Positions 8,926 through 18,768 of a stretch of 35,090 bases of DNA are shown here, piece by piece (the first letter of the stretch is position 1; each line of letters begins with the position of its first letter). The notes under the pieces were generated by a model. The model was not told the DNA's origin. It searched no databases and saw nothing but the letters and a program-made list of their open reading frames with translations. The position numbers and the translations under genes are program-made. The DNA is from Calditrichia bacterium (GTDB lineage: Bacteria > Calditrichota > Calditrichia > Calditrichales > J004): positions 1 through 35,090 of the forward strand of contig JALTKX010000264.1 of the NCBI GenBank assembly GCA_027006055.1, read 5' to 3'.

Positions 8926-11900
8926 TTATACATGGACGGCCGCCCCGGCGGACGGACTCTCTTTAGCTTCATCTTCTTTTTTTATGGCGCTGACCAGATC
9001 GTAGACCACCGGAATCACCACCAGCGTAAGCAGGGTGGATGACAGCAAACCGACAATCACCGTTATGGCCATCGGCGTGCGTATCTCCGCCCCGTCGCCC
9101 AGACCAAGGGCCATGGGCAACAGACCCAGCACCGTGGTCATGGTGGTCATCAAAATCGGCCGCAAACGTGTTTGGCCCGCCTCCAGTATGGCCCGCGACT
9201 TCTCCAGACCGCGTTCACGCAGTTGGTTGATATAATCCACCAGCACGATGGCGTTGTTCACCACGATCCCCGCCAGCATGATCATACCCAGAAAGACCAC
9301 AATGCTCAGCGGAATGGACAGGATATATAAAAAGACCACCACGCCGATCAGGGCCAGCGGTATGGTAAATATAATGATAAAGGGATGGATCAACGATTCG
9401 AACTGCGAGGCCATCACGATATAAACCAGAAAAATAGCCAGGGCCAGGGCCAGATACAGGGAATTCAACGACGTTTCCATCTCTTTGTTCTGTCCGGCCA
9501 GTTCAAAGGCAAATTCCTGGGGCAGATCCATGGCAGCCAGGGCCTCATATATTTTGTTATTGATGTCGGAAAGACTGTAGCCGTCTTCCACATTGGCCGT
9601 AATGACCGCCGTGCGGGTTTGGTCCACGCGCCGTATTTCCGAAGGGCCCTCATTGACGCGTATCTCGGCCACGGAGCTCAACCGCACCGGCACGGCGGAA
9701 CCGGGATTAACCACGATGCGCCGCAAATCGTCTATGCTCTCCTTGTCAGCCTCGCGCAAACGCACCAACACGTCTATTTTGCGGTCTTCCTGACGGAATT
9801 CAGTGGCCACGTCGCCGCGGATTTTGTTGCGCACGATGTTGGCCACCTGCAGCACATTCAGCCCGTACAGAGCCAGGCGCTTTCGGTCGTAATAAATCTG
9901 CACCTCGGGATTGCCGCGCTGGATATTGCTCTTGGCGTCCACCACCCCAGGAATAGCGGAAATAGTCTGCTCTATTTCACGGCTGTATTGCTGCAGCTTA
10001 GCCAGATTGTATCCTTTTAGATGCACCTCGATGGGCGTTTTAAAACTGAACAGGGTGGGACGGGCAATATTGGCCGTGATCCCCGGATAGTTTTGCATCA
10101 GCTCTCGTATCTTGTGGATCAGTTCCTGTTCGGTCGCCTCGTAATCCAGACCGGGGGTAATGGTCACCGTCAGCCTGGCCGTATTCTCGCCCTCTTCGCT
10201 GTCCGAGGTGGCGCTTTTATCGGTACCGGCCACGGAGGCCACCTTATCCACCCCCGGCATGGCCGAAATTTGAGTGGCGATGGGCACAATACGCTCATCG
10301 GTCTCTTCCACGGGCGTTCCCACGGGCAGACGCAGCTCCACAAAAAATTCGCCCTGGGCCACCTCGGGGATCAGCTCGCTGCCCAAACGCGGCCCCAGAC
10401 CAAAAACGGTAAGCACAAACAAGAGCAGCACTCCCGCCAGCATGGACCAACGGTTGCGCATGGCGGCCGCCAACAAGCGGGGATAGCCTTTTTCAATCAG
10501 GCCATAGCCCAGGTCGAACAGGGTGACCAGCAGACGCGTGGGCTGGGTAAAAATAAGGCGGAACAGCATGATGAGCATATAAATCAAAAGTCCGACCATC
10601 AGAACAACGGCGTGAACCAGCCGAAAGGACAATTCAAACAGCACATAGGTGATCATCTTTAGCAGATAAAAGACCAGGGCCACCGGTATAAGGACAATCT
10701 TAACCGTTTTTTTCCAGGACGTTATTTCCCGCGGACTTTTGAGATAGGATGCCATATCCGTAAAAAATTGCGGCACGGATTTGACCTGCTCATAGCCCCG
10801 CCAAAGGGGATTATCCCCCCCGGCGCCATCAGCTTTTCTACCCAGGGATAATTCGCTAAGCCAGGCCATATAGGTCTTGTTGGCCGGTTTAAGCCAAAAG
10901 AGAAATGGGGTGAGCAGAGTCAGGAAAAAGACAAACAGAATTTTGCCCACTGCCAGAAGTGTATAAAGAAAGACCTCCATGGTTCTTACAAACCAACTAG
11001 AAACGGATTGGCCCAGCAGAGACAGCCATCCGCCCAAACCTCCCGTCTCCGTTGTGCTTTCCCGCGAGAAAAAGCGGTCAACCCGTTCCTTTAAGGGCAT
11101 GTTAAGAATAAAGGCCGGGGGCAGGGTACTTAAATTTGTTCCCCGGGTAAAGGCGGATATCTGCCGTGATGAGAGCATGGGTATGAGAAAAAGAGCCACG
11201 GCCAGGGAGGCCAGCAAAGAGAAGACGATGGTCAGGGCCATATCGCCAAACACCTGCCCGGCCACGCCCTGTACAAAAACGATGGGGAAAAATACAGCCA
11301 CGGTGGTCAGGGTAGAAGCCGTAACCGCGCCGCCCACTTCGCTAACGCCGCGGATGGTGGCCTCCACCAGGGAGTCGCCCTTTTCGCGGCGGCGGCTTAT
11401 ACTTTCCAGCACCACAATACTGTTATCCACCAGCATTCCCACCCCGAGGGCCAGGCCGCCCAGGGACATGATATTGAGCGATACGTCGAAAATCTTCATC
11501 GGCGCGAATGTGGCAATGATAGAGATGGGAATGGACAGGGCGATAATCACCGTGGGTGAAAGCAGGCGCAGAAAGATGAAAAGTACGATAATCGCCAGAA
11601 AGCCGCCCATTATGGCGGTGTTTTTAACCTCATTGACCGAACTTTCGATAAAGACCGATTGGTCGGAAAGGGTCTCGATTTTTATACCGTCGGGAAGTTC
11701 ATAGGCCAAAAAGTTGGTCATTTGCGCTTTTTTAAAGGCCTCGCTGTCCATGGGTCCGCCGCGCGCGCCCCGCCTTCCCCGGCCCCGGCGCTGCTTTTTC
11801 ACTTTTTTATCGGGTTCGGCTTTTTTCTCCTTTTTAACCTTTTTGGGGTTATTCATTTCGGCCACATATTCGCGCTGCTCCTTTGTCCCGTATAAACGTT

Positions 11901-12819
11901 CCTTTACACGGTGGGCCACTTCCACAATATTGGCGTCGGCTTCCTTGTAAATTTCTATATCCACGCTTTCCGTGCCGTTTACGCGGGTGATGATCTGGCG
12001 CTCCTTGTGGGTGCGGTATACATGGCCCACATCCTTGATCTTGATATCCACATTATTGAAACGGCCCACCACCAATTCTTCTATCTCTTTTATGGAGCGG
12101 AATTCATTCAATGTGCGCACGAGGTATTCGGTTTGCCCTTCCTTAAGGTTGCCGCCGGCCAGATTGACATTCTCCTCGGAGAGCCGGTTTTTCACCGTTT
12201 CAATATTCATGCCGATCTGGGTCATGGCCCGCTCATTCAGTTCCACGCGAATCTCTTCTTCCAGACCGCCCTTAACCTTAACCGCCGCCACGCCGTCTAT
12301 GGTTTCCAGGGCGCGTTTCAACTGTTCCTCGCCGATGTAGCGGATATAGGTCAGATCGGCCTTGCCGTAAAGCGCCAGACGCATAATGGGATCCAGCGAG
12401 GGGTCAAAGCGCAGAATCAGCGGCCGCTTGGCGTCATCGGGCAAAAACACCTGATCCAGCTTTTCGCGGATATCCGCCGTGGCCTTGTCCATGTCCGTAT
12501 CCCAGGTAAAATCGAGAATCACATCCGATTGCTCGGCCTTGGAGATACTGCTGATGGATACGAGGTTATCCACAATACCCAGGGCCTGCTCCACGGGACG
12601 GGAAATAGAGGTCTCCACCTCCTCCGGCGCGGCGCCGGGATACTCCGTGCGCACGGTCAGGCTGGGATAGGTCATGTCCGGCATCAGGTTAAGGGGCAGT
12701 TGCTGGTAGGAAATGATCCCGAAAACAACCACGCCGATAACGACCATTAAAATGGCCACGGGACGTGTTGTGGTAAACTTATAAAAGGACTTTGTCATAT
12801 CAGAAGATTGCTGACTCAT
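8926..12819 (-). CDS. RND-family efflux transporter with large extra insert (first of tandem pair)
   Basis: 1297 aa, about 250 longer than usual. The core matches HAE1/AcrB-type pumps: T-T-R-P-V-A-I-L-M before TM1, the F-x-x-D-T-D-M-D-K-A porter motif, TM4 V-D-N-S-I-V-V-L-E-S (Asp465) and TM10 G-I-V-V-N-N-A-I-V-L-V-D (Asn1188 at the AcrB Lys940 position). Two oddities stand out. A Lys/Arg/Gly-rich stretch at about 324–355 lies in the periplasmic part before TM2. Between TM6 (ending about 550) and TM7 (from 793), where AcrB has about 40 residues, there are about 240, with several extra hydrophobic segments. An alternative ATG seven codons in (M-T-K-S-F-Y-K-F) is possible. It lies 44 bp downstream of the adaptor gene. 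Confidence 0.92.
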   Translation of the reverse strand: MSQQSSDMTKSFYKFTTTRPVAILMVVIGVVVFGIISYQQLPLNLMPDMTYPSLTVRTEYPGAAPEEVETSISRPVEQALGIVDNLVSISSISKAEQSDVILDFTWDTDMDKATADIREKLDQVFLPDDAKRPLILRFDPSLDPIMRLALYGKADLTYIRYIGEEQLKRALETIDGVAAVKVKGGLEEEIRVELNERAMTQIGMNIETVKNRLSEENVNLAGGNLKEGQTEYLVRTLNEFRSIKEIEELVVGRFNNVDIKIKDVGHVYRTHKERQIITRVNGTESVDIEIYKEADANIVEVAHRVKERLYGTKEQREYVAEMNNPKKVKKEKKAEPDKKVKKQRRGRGRRGARGGPMDSEAFKKAQMTNFLAYELPDGIKIETLSDQSVFIESSVNEVKNTAIMGGFLAIIVLFIFLRLLSPTVIIALSIPISIIATFAPMKIFDVSLNIMSLGGLALGVGMLVDNSIVVLESISRRREKGDSLVEATIRGVSEVGGAVTASTLTTVAVFFPIVFVQGVAGQVFGDMALTIVFSLLASLAVALFLIPMLSSRQISAFTRGTNLSTLPPAFILNMPLKERVDRFFSRESTTETGGLGGWLSLLGQSVSSWFVRTMEVFLYTLLAVGKILFVFFLTLLTPFLFWLKPANKTYMAWLSELSLGRKADGAGGDNPLWRGYEQVKSVPQFFTDMASYLKSPREITSWKKTVKIVLIPVALVFYLLKMITYVLFELSFRLVHAVVLMVGLLIYMLIMLFRLIFTQPTRLLVTLFDLGYGLIEKGYPRLLAAAMRNRWSMLAGVLLLFVLTVFGLGPRLGSELIPEVAQGEFFVELRLPVGTPVEETDERIVPIATQISAMPGVDKVASVAGTDKSATSDSEEGENTARLTVTITPGLDYEATEQELIHKIRELMQNYPGITANIARPTLFSFKTPIEVHLKGYNLAKLQQYSREIEQTISAIPGVVDAKSNIQRGNPEVQIYYDRKRLALYGLNVLQVANIVRNKIRGDVATEFRQEDRKIDVLVRLREADKESIDDLRRIVVNPGSAVPVRLSSVAEIRVNEGPSEIRRVDQTRTAVITANVEDGYSLSDINNKIYEALAAMDLPQEFAFELAGQNKEMETSLNSLYLALALAIFLVYIVMASQFESLIHPFIIIFTIPLALIGVVVFLYILSIPLSIVVFLGMIMLAGIVVNNAIVLVDYINQLRERGLEKSRAILEAGQTRLRPILMTTMTTVLGLLPMALGLGDGAEIRTPMAITVIVGLLSSTLLTLVVIPVVYDLVSAIKKEDEAKESPSAGAAVHV

Positions 12820-12863
12820 TAAACTGTGCTCCGTTGGCGGTAACTAAACTTATATCCGGATGA

Positions 12864-13991
12864 TTACTGCGTTTTTTGTACAAAGGGATTTTCCCGGCGG
12901 GCAACCACCCGCACCTTTGTTTTATCCTTTAAACCGGACTGGCCCACAACAATCACTTCGTCTCCCTCGGCAATATCCCTCAGGGATTCTATCTTTTCAT
13001 TATCTTCAAAACCGGGCGTCAGGCGGACTTTATGCGCCAGGCTGTCCCGGACCACAAAAACATTCATATACTCGTTTTCATAAACAATGGCCAGCTTGGG
13101 CACCAGCACCGCGTTTTTATGGGTGTCTATTATCAGGTTAACGTTTACAAACATGCCCGGCTTAAGCTTGCGGCTTTTATTTTTCACGCCAACGGTCACC
13201 TTAACCGTGCCGCTGGAGGGGTCCACCACGGGACTGATGCGTTTTACAAAACCATCAAACTTCACATCCGGTATATTGTCCGAGGTGATGATGGCCTGTT
13301 GGCCCACTTTCAGGTCGTCCACATTTTTTTCCGGCACGTTGACCACGGCAATCACCTGCGAATTGTTGACCACGGAAAAGAGCTTATCCGTCGGTTGAAT
13401 GCGCTGACCGATTTTTACCAGCCTTTCCCCAACCCAACCGCTGATCGGCGAACGGATACTCATATAGTCCAGCTTCAAACGGGCGTCTTCCCAGTTCAGG
13501 CGGGCCGTTTCCAGCGAATATTTGGCCTGTTCAAATTCCTCGTTACTGAGCAGGGCCTTGGCGTGCATGGCCTCGTTACGCTTAAAGTTACTCAGCTGCT
13601 GCTCAAATTCCACGCGGGCCTTCTTCTCGGCAATGATGTATTCGTCGGCCTCCAGTTTCAGCATCACCTGCCCTTTTTGCACATAGCGGCCTTCCTCGGT
13701 TTTGATGGAATCCACCACGCCCTGGGAGCGGCTGTACACATCCGCCTGAATTTCCGTTTCCAGGTTGGAGCTCAGTAAAATATAGTTGGAAATATCGCCC
13801 CGGCCCACCGGCATGACTTCCACGGGAATCAGCTCGGATTCCCCGCGGGTCTTTTGGGCTTCCCGTTTTTTTTGAACCCGGGAAGAGTCGTTTTTGCCTT
13901 TTCTGTTATTATCGCCTTGTTGTTGATTGCCGCAAGCGCTAAGCAACAGCGCGCTTATAACCATAAATAGGATTAGGCCACGTTGGATCAT
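12864..13991 (-). CDS. RND efflux periplasmic adaptor (membrane fusion lipoprotein)
   Basis: 375 aa. It begins with a lipoprotein signal peptide: hydrophobic stretch, then L-L-L-S-A-C with the lipid-modified cysteine at residue 20, followed by a polar low-complexity linker (Q/N/K/R-rich, about 22–50). It then follows the HlyD/AcrA layout: beta-barrel entry and a biotinyl-lipoyl-like half (V-D-S-I-K-T-E-E-G-R-Y-V-Q-K-G-Q), a coiled-coil hairpin (about 115–165), the second lipoyl half (I-R-S-P-I-S-G-W-V-G-E), a beta-barrel, and a C-terminal domain with the V-P-K-L-A-I-V motif. It is the first gene of the adaptor–pump–pump operon and should link both pumps to an outer-membrane channel. No TolC-like gene is in the window. 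Confidence 0.92.
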   Translation of the reverse strand: MIQRGLILFMVISALLLSACGNQQQGDNNRKGKNDSSRVQKKREAQKTRGESELIPVEVMPVGRGDISNYILLSSNLETEIQADVYSRSQGVVDSIKTEEGRYVQKGQVMLKLEADEYIIAEKKARVEFEQQLSNFKRNEAMHAKALLSNEEFEQAKYSLETARLNWEDARLKLDYMSIRSPISGWVGERLVKIGQRIQPTDKLFSVVNNSQVIAVVNVPEKNVDDLKVGQQAIITSDNIPDVKFDGFVKRISPVVDPSSGTVKVTVGVKNKSRKLKPGMFVNVNLIIDTHKNAVLVPKLAIVYENEYMNVFVVRDSLAHKVRLTPGFEDNEKIESLRDIAEGDEVIVVGQSGLKDKTKVRVVARRENPFVQKTQ

Positions 13992-14040
13992 TTTAATGTT
14001 TCTCCCTGATAGTATGCGTTGAAAGTGTGATAGACGTTAT

Positions 14041-14069
14041 ATTATTTAACATGTTTCAGAAAATGTAAA
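14041..14069 (-). promoter_or_regulatory. Candidate promoter of the efflux operon
   Basis: On the minus strand, TTTACA (plus 14064–14069) is followed after 17 bp by AATAAT (plus 14041–14046), about 50 bp upstream of the adaptor start. Five of six bases match at –35 and four of six at –10. The region is AT-rich compared with its neighbours. The promoter is plausible but unproven. Confidence 0.35.
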
Positions 14070-14240
14070 AAGATTCATCCGGCGCTTTTGTACCTATCCG
14101 CACACGAAAGGCCGGAATATATGAATTTTCCGTTTCTGTCGCGGATATAAAAGCAAAAACAGCCCGGTTGCCGCCTGTCCGGAATGAATGTAAACGAATT
14201 TAAAGGCATAAGGGAATTTAGAAAGCGGGATATTCAGATC

Positions 14241-14274
14241 AAAAAAAAAGCGGATGCAAACACATCCGCTTTTT
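14241..14274 (-). terminator. Rho-independent terminator of the nqr operon
   Basis: An 8-bp stem (AGCGGATG at 14249–14256, CATCCGCT at 14263–14270) with a 6-nt loop is flanked on the plus strand by eight A residues, which read as a U8 tract for leftward transcripts. It starts 8 bp after the nqrF stop codon. Four T residues on the other side give weak activity for rightward transcripts. Confidence 0.9.
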
Positions 14275-14281
14275 AAGGTAT

Positions 14282-15508
14282 TTAGAATTCGTCAAAGGCG
14301 ATCATCTCTTTTTCCACGCCCAGATTATAGAGCATGTTCTGAACCGCGCTAAGCATCATGGGCGGGCCGCACAGATAATACTCAATCTCTTCGGGTGCCT
14401 CATGTTTGGAAAGGTAGGTCTCTTCCACCGCCTGATGGATAAAGCCGGTCGGGCCGGTCCAGTTATCCTCCGGTTGCGGATCGGAAAGGGCCACCACATA
14501 TTTAAAATTGGGAAACTGCTCCTCGATCTTTTTAAAATCCTCATCATAAAACATTTCACGCTTAGACCGCGCGCCGTAAAAAAAGGTAACCTTACGGGTT
14601 GTTTTAAGGGTGTGAAAAAGATGGAAGATATGGCTGCGCATGGGCGCCATGCCGGCGCCGCCGCCGATATACACCATTTCACGGTCGGTGTCCTTGATAA
14701 AGAATTCACCGTAAGGGCCGCTAACGGTCACCTTATCGCCGGGCTTCAGGTTAAAGATATAGGAGGAGGAAATTCCCGGAGGAAAGTCCGTGCCCGGAGG
14801 AGGGGTGGCGATACGCACATTAAGCATAACGATATCCCCTTCGGCCGGATGGTTGGCCATGGAATAGGCGCGGAAAATCTCTTCGTCGTTACTGGCCTTT
14901 AAATCCCATATTTTAAAGCGATCCCAATCCGGATGATATTCTTCTTCAATATCGAACTCCTTAAAGGAGAGGCTGTAGGGAGGGATATAAATCTGTATAT
15001 ATCCGCCGGCCTTAAAGTTAAGATGCTGGCCCTTGGGCAATTCCAGAACCAGTTCCTTGATGAAGGTGGCCACGTTATGGTTGGAACGCACCGTGCATTC
15101 GAATTTCTGAATATTGAAAATCTCGTCGGGGATTTCAATTTTCATATCCTGCTTCACCTTAACCTGGCAGGCCAGACGCGTATGCTCCTTCACTTCGCCG
15201 CGCGAAAGTTGGGATTCCTCGGTCGGCAACACATCGCCGCCGCCTTCCAGCACCTTGCATTTACACATGGCGCAGGTTCCCTGCCCGCCACAGGCGGATG
15301 GCAGAAAAATACCGTTATTGGAAAGGGTGGCCAACAGATTGGAACCGGCCTCCACCTCGGGCGACTTTTCCTCATCCCCGTTTATCAGCAGCTTTACTTT
15401 TCCCTTTTGTACAAGTTTGGCCTCGGCATAGGTCAGGGCCCCCACCAAAAGCATGATGGTGACGCCGAAAACACCGACGCTTAATGCTAAAATTCCGATA
15501 GCAGGCAT
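14282..15508 (-). CDS. nqrF: Na+-translocating NADH:quinone reductase subunit F
   Basis: 408 aa, the usual NqrF length. One N-terminal membrane helix (about 3–26) is followed by a plant-type 2Fe-2S domain with ligands C73-x5-C79-x2-C82 and C114. After this come a ferredoxin-reductase FAD domain (R-A-Y-S-M-A-N-H-P near its FAD-binding strand) and an NADH-binding domain ([12 protein letters not shown] and Y-L-C-G-P-P-M-M). This subunit oxidises NADH and passes electrons through FAD and 2Fe-2S to the membrane subunits. The C-terminal F-D-E-F is typical. It is the last gene of the operon, 12 bp after nqrE. Confidence 0.97.
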   Translation of the reverse strand: MPAIGILALSVGVFGVTIMLLVGALTYAEAKLVQKGKVKLLINGDEEKSPEVEAGSNLLATLSNNGIFLPSACGGQGTCAMCKCKVLEGGGDVLPTEESQLSRGEVKEHTRLACQVKVKQDMKIEIPDEIFNIQKFECTVRSNHNVATFIKELVLELPKGQHLNFKAGGYIQIYIPPYSLSFKEFDIEEEYHPDWDRFKIWDLKASNDEEIFRAYSMANHPAEGDIVMLNVRIATPPPGTDFPPGISSSYIFNLKPGDKVTVSGPYGEFFIKDTDREMVYIGGGAGMAPMRSHIFHLFHTLKTTRKVTFFYGARSKREMFYDEDFKKIEEQFPNFKYVVALSDPQPEDNWTGPTGFIHQAVEETYLSKHEAPEEIEYYLCGPPMMLSAVQNMLYNLGVEKEMIAFDEF

Positions 15509-15520
15509 GTTATACTCCGA

Positions 15521-16138
15521 TTATAATTGAATACCTGAAAAGATCATGAAAGCCATGGACATCAAACCGGTCATCAACATGGTTATCCCCAGGCCCCGTA
15601 AACCGACGGGAATATTGGAATAACGCAGCTTATGACGGATGGCCGCCATGGCGACAATAGCCAGGGCCCAACCGATACCGGAACCCAGGCCAAAAACAAC
15701 GGATTCGCCAAAATTATAGTGGCGCTCCACCATAAACAGGGAAGCCCCCAAAATGGCGCAGTTCACGGCGATCAACGGTAAAAATATACCCAAGGCCGTA
15801 TACAGCTTGGGCGAATAACGATCCAGTACCATCTCTACCAGTTGTACCATGGCGGCAATGATGGCGATATAGGTTACAAAACCCAAAAAGCTTAAATCCA
15901 CACTGGCAAAGCTGGCGGAAACCCAATCCAGGGCCCCCTCTTTTAACAGATATTCATGCACAAACCAGTTCGCCGGCGTGGTGATGGTCATTACAAAAAT
16001 AACCGCCATGCCCAATCCCACGGAGGTTTCCACCTTTTTGGACACTGCCAGAAAGGAGCACATGCCCAGGAAGAACGCCAACAGGATATTTTCAACAAAA
16101 ACAGATTTTACAAACAGACTCAGATAATGCTCTAACAT
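15521..16138 (-). CDS. nqrE: Na+-translocating NADH:quinone reductase subunit E
   Basis: 205 aa, six-helix integral membrane protein of the NqrDE/RnfAE family. It has the conserved [14 protein letters not shown] near the N terminus and [11 protein letters not shown] in the middle. In Vibrio NQR the equivalent cysteines, with two in NqrD, hold an intramembrane 2Fe-2S cluster on the Na+ pathway. The N-terminal [15 protein letters not shown] favours NqrE over RnfA, as do the neighbours. Twelve bp separate it from nqrD upstream and from nqrF downstream. Confidence 0.97.
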   Translation of the reverse strand: MLEHYLSLFVKSVFVENILLAFFLGMCSFLAVSKKVETSVGLGMAVIFVMTITTPANWFVHEYLLKEGALDWVSASFASVDLSFLGFVTYIAIIAAMVQLVEMVLDRYSPKLYTALGIFLPLIAVNCAILGASLFMVERHYNFGESVVFGLGSGIGWALAIVAMAAIRHKLRYSNIPVGLRGLGITMLMTGLMSMAFMIFSGIQL

Positions 16139-16150
16139 GATTGATACTCC

Positions 16151-16816
16151 CTATTCATGCACGGTTTTGGTTATCGTGCGCTGTATCCAGACCAACAGGC
16201 CCAGAATGATGAAGGCGCCCGGGGCCAGCAGCATTAAGCCCATGTTTTCATATCCCGCCGCGTATAAAGACTCCGGGATAACCCGGAAGCCCAAAAAGCT
16301 GCCGCTGCCCAGAATTTCACGAACGGTGGCCACGGACATCAGTATCCAGCCGTATCCCAGGCCGTTGCCAATGCCGTCCAGAAAGGAAGGCCAGGGCTTG
16401 TTTTGCAGGGCAAAGGCCTCCGCGCGCCCCATGATGATACAGTTGGTAATGATCAGCCCCACAAACACGCTTAACTGCTTGCTGATATCAAACAGATAGG
16501 CCTTTAATATCTGATCCACCAAAATCACCAGCGTGGCGATAACCGCCAGTTCGACGATGATGCGGATTTTTGAGGGGATTTGCTTGCGCAGCATGGAAAT
16601 GAGCACATTGGAGGAGGCGACCACGGCCGTCACCGCCAGGGCCATGACCAGTGCCGTACGCATTTGCACCGTTACGGCCAGGGCCGAACAGATACCCAAA
16701 ACCTGAAAGGTGATCGGATTGTTCTCACTTAACGGATTGGTGAGAACCTTCATATTTTTCTTGGAAAAAAGAGCTTCTTTCTTTTTTTCAGTTTTTGCAA
16801 CACTTTGATCAGCCAT
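16151..16816 (-). CDS. nqrD: Na+-translocating NADH:quinone reductase subunit D
   Basis: 221 aa, paralogue of NqrE with six membrane helices. A lysine-rich cytosolic N terminus precedes the [21 protein letters not shown] signature. The cysteines in G-I-C-S-A and [14 protein letters not shown] match the intramembrane Fe-S ligands known from Vibrio NqrD. Its start overlaps the end of nqrC by 8 bp, indicating translational coupling. Confidence 0.97.
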   Translation of the reverse strand: MADQSVAKTEKKKEALFSKKNMKVLTNPLSENNPITFQVLGICSALAVTVQMRTALVMALAVTAVVASSNVLISMLRKQIPSKIRIIVELAVIATLVILVDQILKAYLFDISKQLSVFVGLIITNCIIMGRAEAFALQNKPWPSFLDGIGNGLGYGWILMSVATVREILGSGSFLGFRVIPESLYAAGYENMGLMLLAPGAFIILGLLVWIQRTITKTVHE

Positions 16817-17540
16817 CGATTACTCCTTTGTTGGATTGACGAAGTTTTTTAAAGAAAGCGTCGTAGATTTCCAGGTCCTTCTTTAAAAACTTAGTAACAC
16901 CGCGTCCCGTCAGCGTTGCCCCGCTAATGCCATCCACATAGTGATAGCGTTCACCGGCGGCAATTTTATCTTTTACCTTACCTTTTACAATGGTAATGCT
17001 GACCAGCTCACCTTTATCATTTACAAAAGATTTCCCCTTAAAGTTGCTTTGGAACCAACCGGTGGAAATCTCGCCCCCCAGGCCCGGCGTTTCGCCATGC
17101 TGGTAAAAGGTGATCCCCTTAACCGTTTTCCCATCCGGTTCCACGGCCAGGTAACCGTAAATGGTTGACCACAGCCCCTTACCGGAAATGGGGATAATAT
17201 AGGCCAGGATTTCCCCGTCCTTTTTATTTTCATAGATGGGATACAGCTCCTTGTCCACCTTGGGGTCAATGCTTTCCGGCGTGCGTCCCTCAACGATATC
17301 ACCGGCCTTGTTTATTACCAGGGCCTTAATATTCTCCGCGTAAAGATTAAGAATTTCCTGACGCGCATAATCCTTTTCCGCGTCTATCAGTCCCACGCTT
17401 TTCAGAATATTCTTTTTAATATCCAACTGGATATTTTCCTGCTGGCGCGGTTTTAACAGGGTGGCCGCCGCCGCCAGCAAAATGCTGCACACTAAGGTGA
17501 TAATGAGCGCAAAACGAAAGGTTTGAGCGTTACTATGCAC
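16809..17540 (-). CDS. nqrC: Na+-translocating NADH:quinone reductase subunit C
   Basis: 243 aa. One N-terminal transmembrane helix (about 10–28) anchors a periplasmic FMN-binding domain. The flavinylation motif D-G-I-S-G-A-T-L-T places the covalent FMN on Thr209. In known NQRs the FMN is attached by ApbE flavin transferase; no apbE is seen in this window. Further family marks are [11 protein letters not shown] and [11 protein letters not shown]. The start overlaps nqrB by 8 bp. Confidence 0.97.
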   Translation of the reverse strand: MHSNAQTFRFALIITLVCSILLAAAATLLKPRQQENIQLDIKKNILKSVGLIDAEKDYARQEILNLYAENIKALVINKAGDIVEGRTPESIDPKVDKELYPIYENKKDGEILAYIIPISGKGLWSTIYGYLAVEPDGKTVKGITFYQHGETPGLGGEISTGWFQSNFKGKSFVNDKGELVSITIVKGKVKDKIAAGERYHYVDGISGATLTGRGVTKFLKKDLEIYDAFFKKLRQSNKGVIDG

Positions 17541-18714
17541 GGCTTAACCTCCTTTTGATATTGGCCCGCACGACGTAATAGTCGATTAAGGGCGAAAAGA
17601 CATTCATAAACAAAATGGCCAGCATCATACCTTCGGGATAGGCCGGGTTTACGGTGCGGATCAAAACGGCCAGCACGCCGATGAGAAAACCGTAAATCCA
17701 TTTTCCCGTTGTGGTTTGCGCGGCGGAAACAGGGTCGGTGGCCATGAACACCGCGCCAAGGGCAAAACCGCCCAGCACCAGGTGGTAATAGGCCGGCAGC
17801 GACATAATCGGGGAGTTCTCCGGCCCGGCCAGCACATTAAACAACCAGCCCATAAACAGCCCGCCCAATAAGGTGGAGAGCATAATACGCCAACTGCCCA
17901 CCCCGGTTACTATCAGAATAAGCGCGCCTATCAGGATCATCAGCGTGGAGGTTTCCCCCAAACTGCCCGGTATAAAGCCGTAGAACATGTCCATAAAGGT
18001 AAAGCCATGGCTGGATAAGGCATGGGTGGCGCTTTCGCCGGTGGCGTTGGAAGCCACCAACAGGGGCGTGGCTCCGGAAAAACCGTCCACCAGTTTATCG
18101 GTGGCGCTGTGGAAAGCCGTCCACACCTGGTCGCCGGAAATACGTCCGGGATAGGCGAAAAAGAGAAACGCGCGCCCGGTGAGAGCAGGGTTTAGGATAT
18201 TCATCCCGGTGCCGCCAAAAACTTCCTTGCCGATGACCACGCCAAAGGTAATACCCAGGGCCGCCTGCCACAGGGGCATGGTTGCCGGCAGGGTCAACGG
18301 AAAAAGCAAACCGGTCACCAGAAAGCCCTCGTTAACCTCATGCTTGCGGAGCACGGCAAACAAGACTTCCCAAAAACCGCCCACGGCATAACTGACCAGC
18401 ACCAGAGGCAGCACCTTCCAGGCGCCGAAAGAAAAGGCGTCCATAAAGCCCGCGCTTTGGCCGATGGCTTTAAAATGCTGCAGGCCTACATTATACATGC
18501 TAAATATCAATACGGGCAGCAAAGCCACTACCACGGTCATCATAAACCGCTTCGTATCCAGACCGTCGCGAATGTGCGGTCCCTTTTTCGTCCGTTCGTT
18601 CGTCCACAGCAAAATGGTTTCGCCCGCTTCGAACATCGGATAGAAGCGCTCCAACTTTCCGCCTTTTTCAAAAAGCGGACGCTGTTTTTCCATTATTTTT
18701 TCTATAAAATTCAA
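17533..18714 (-). CDS. nqrB: Na+-translocating NADH:quinone reductase subunit B
   Basis: 393 aa, the large membrane subunit of about ten helices. It carries covalent FMN on the threonine of D-G-F-S-G-A-T-P-L (Thr216), non-covalent riboflavin, and part of the quinone and Na+ pathway. The N-terminal cytosolic segment E-K-G-G-K-L-E-R-F-Y-P-M-F-E-A, then H-I-R-D-G-L-D-T-K-R-F-M, and the motif F-G-G-T-G-M-N-I-L-N-P-A-L-T-G-R-A-F-L are characteristic of NqrB rather than RnfD. It starts 54 bp after nqrA. Confidence 0.97.
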   Translation of the reverse strand: MNFIEKIMEKQRPLFEKGGKLERFYPMFEAGETILLWTNERTKKGPHIRDGLDTKRFMMTVVVALLPVLIFSMYNVGLQHFKAIGQSAGFMDAFSFGAWKVLPLVLVSYAVGGFWEVLFAVLRKHEVNEGFLVTGLLFPLTLPATMPLWQAALGITFGVVIGKEVFGGTGMNILNPALTGRAFLFFAYPGRISGDQVWTAFHSATDKLVDGFSGATPLLVASNATGESATHALSSHGFTFMDMFYGFIPGSLGETSTLMILIGALILIVTGVGSWRIMLSTLLGGLFMGWLFNVLAGPENSPIMSLPAYYHLVLGGFALGAVFMATDPVSAAQTTTGKWIYGFLIGVLAVLIRTVNPAYPEGMMLAILFMNVFSPLIDYYVVRANIKRRLSRA

Positions 18715-18768
18715 TGTACCATTCCTTTTTAATTATGGAACCTTACAAAATAATAACTCATGGTGTGA

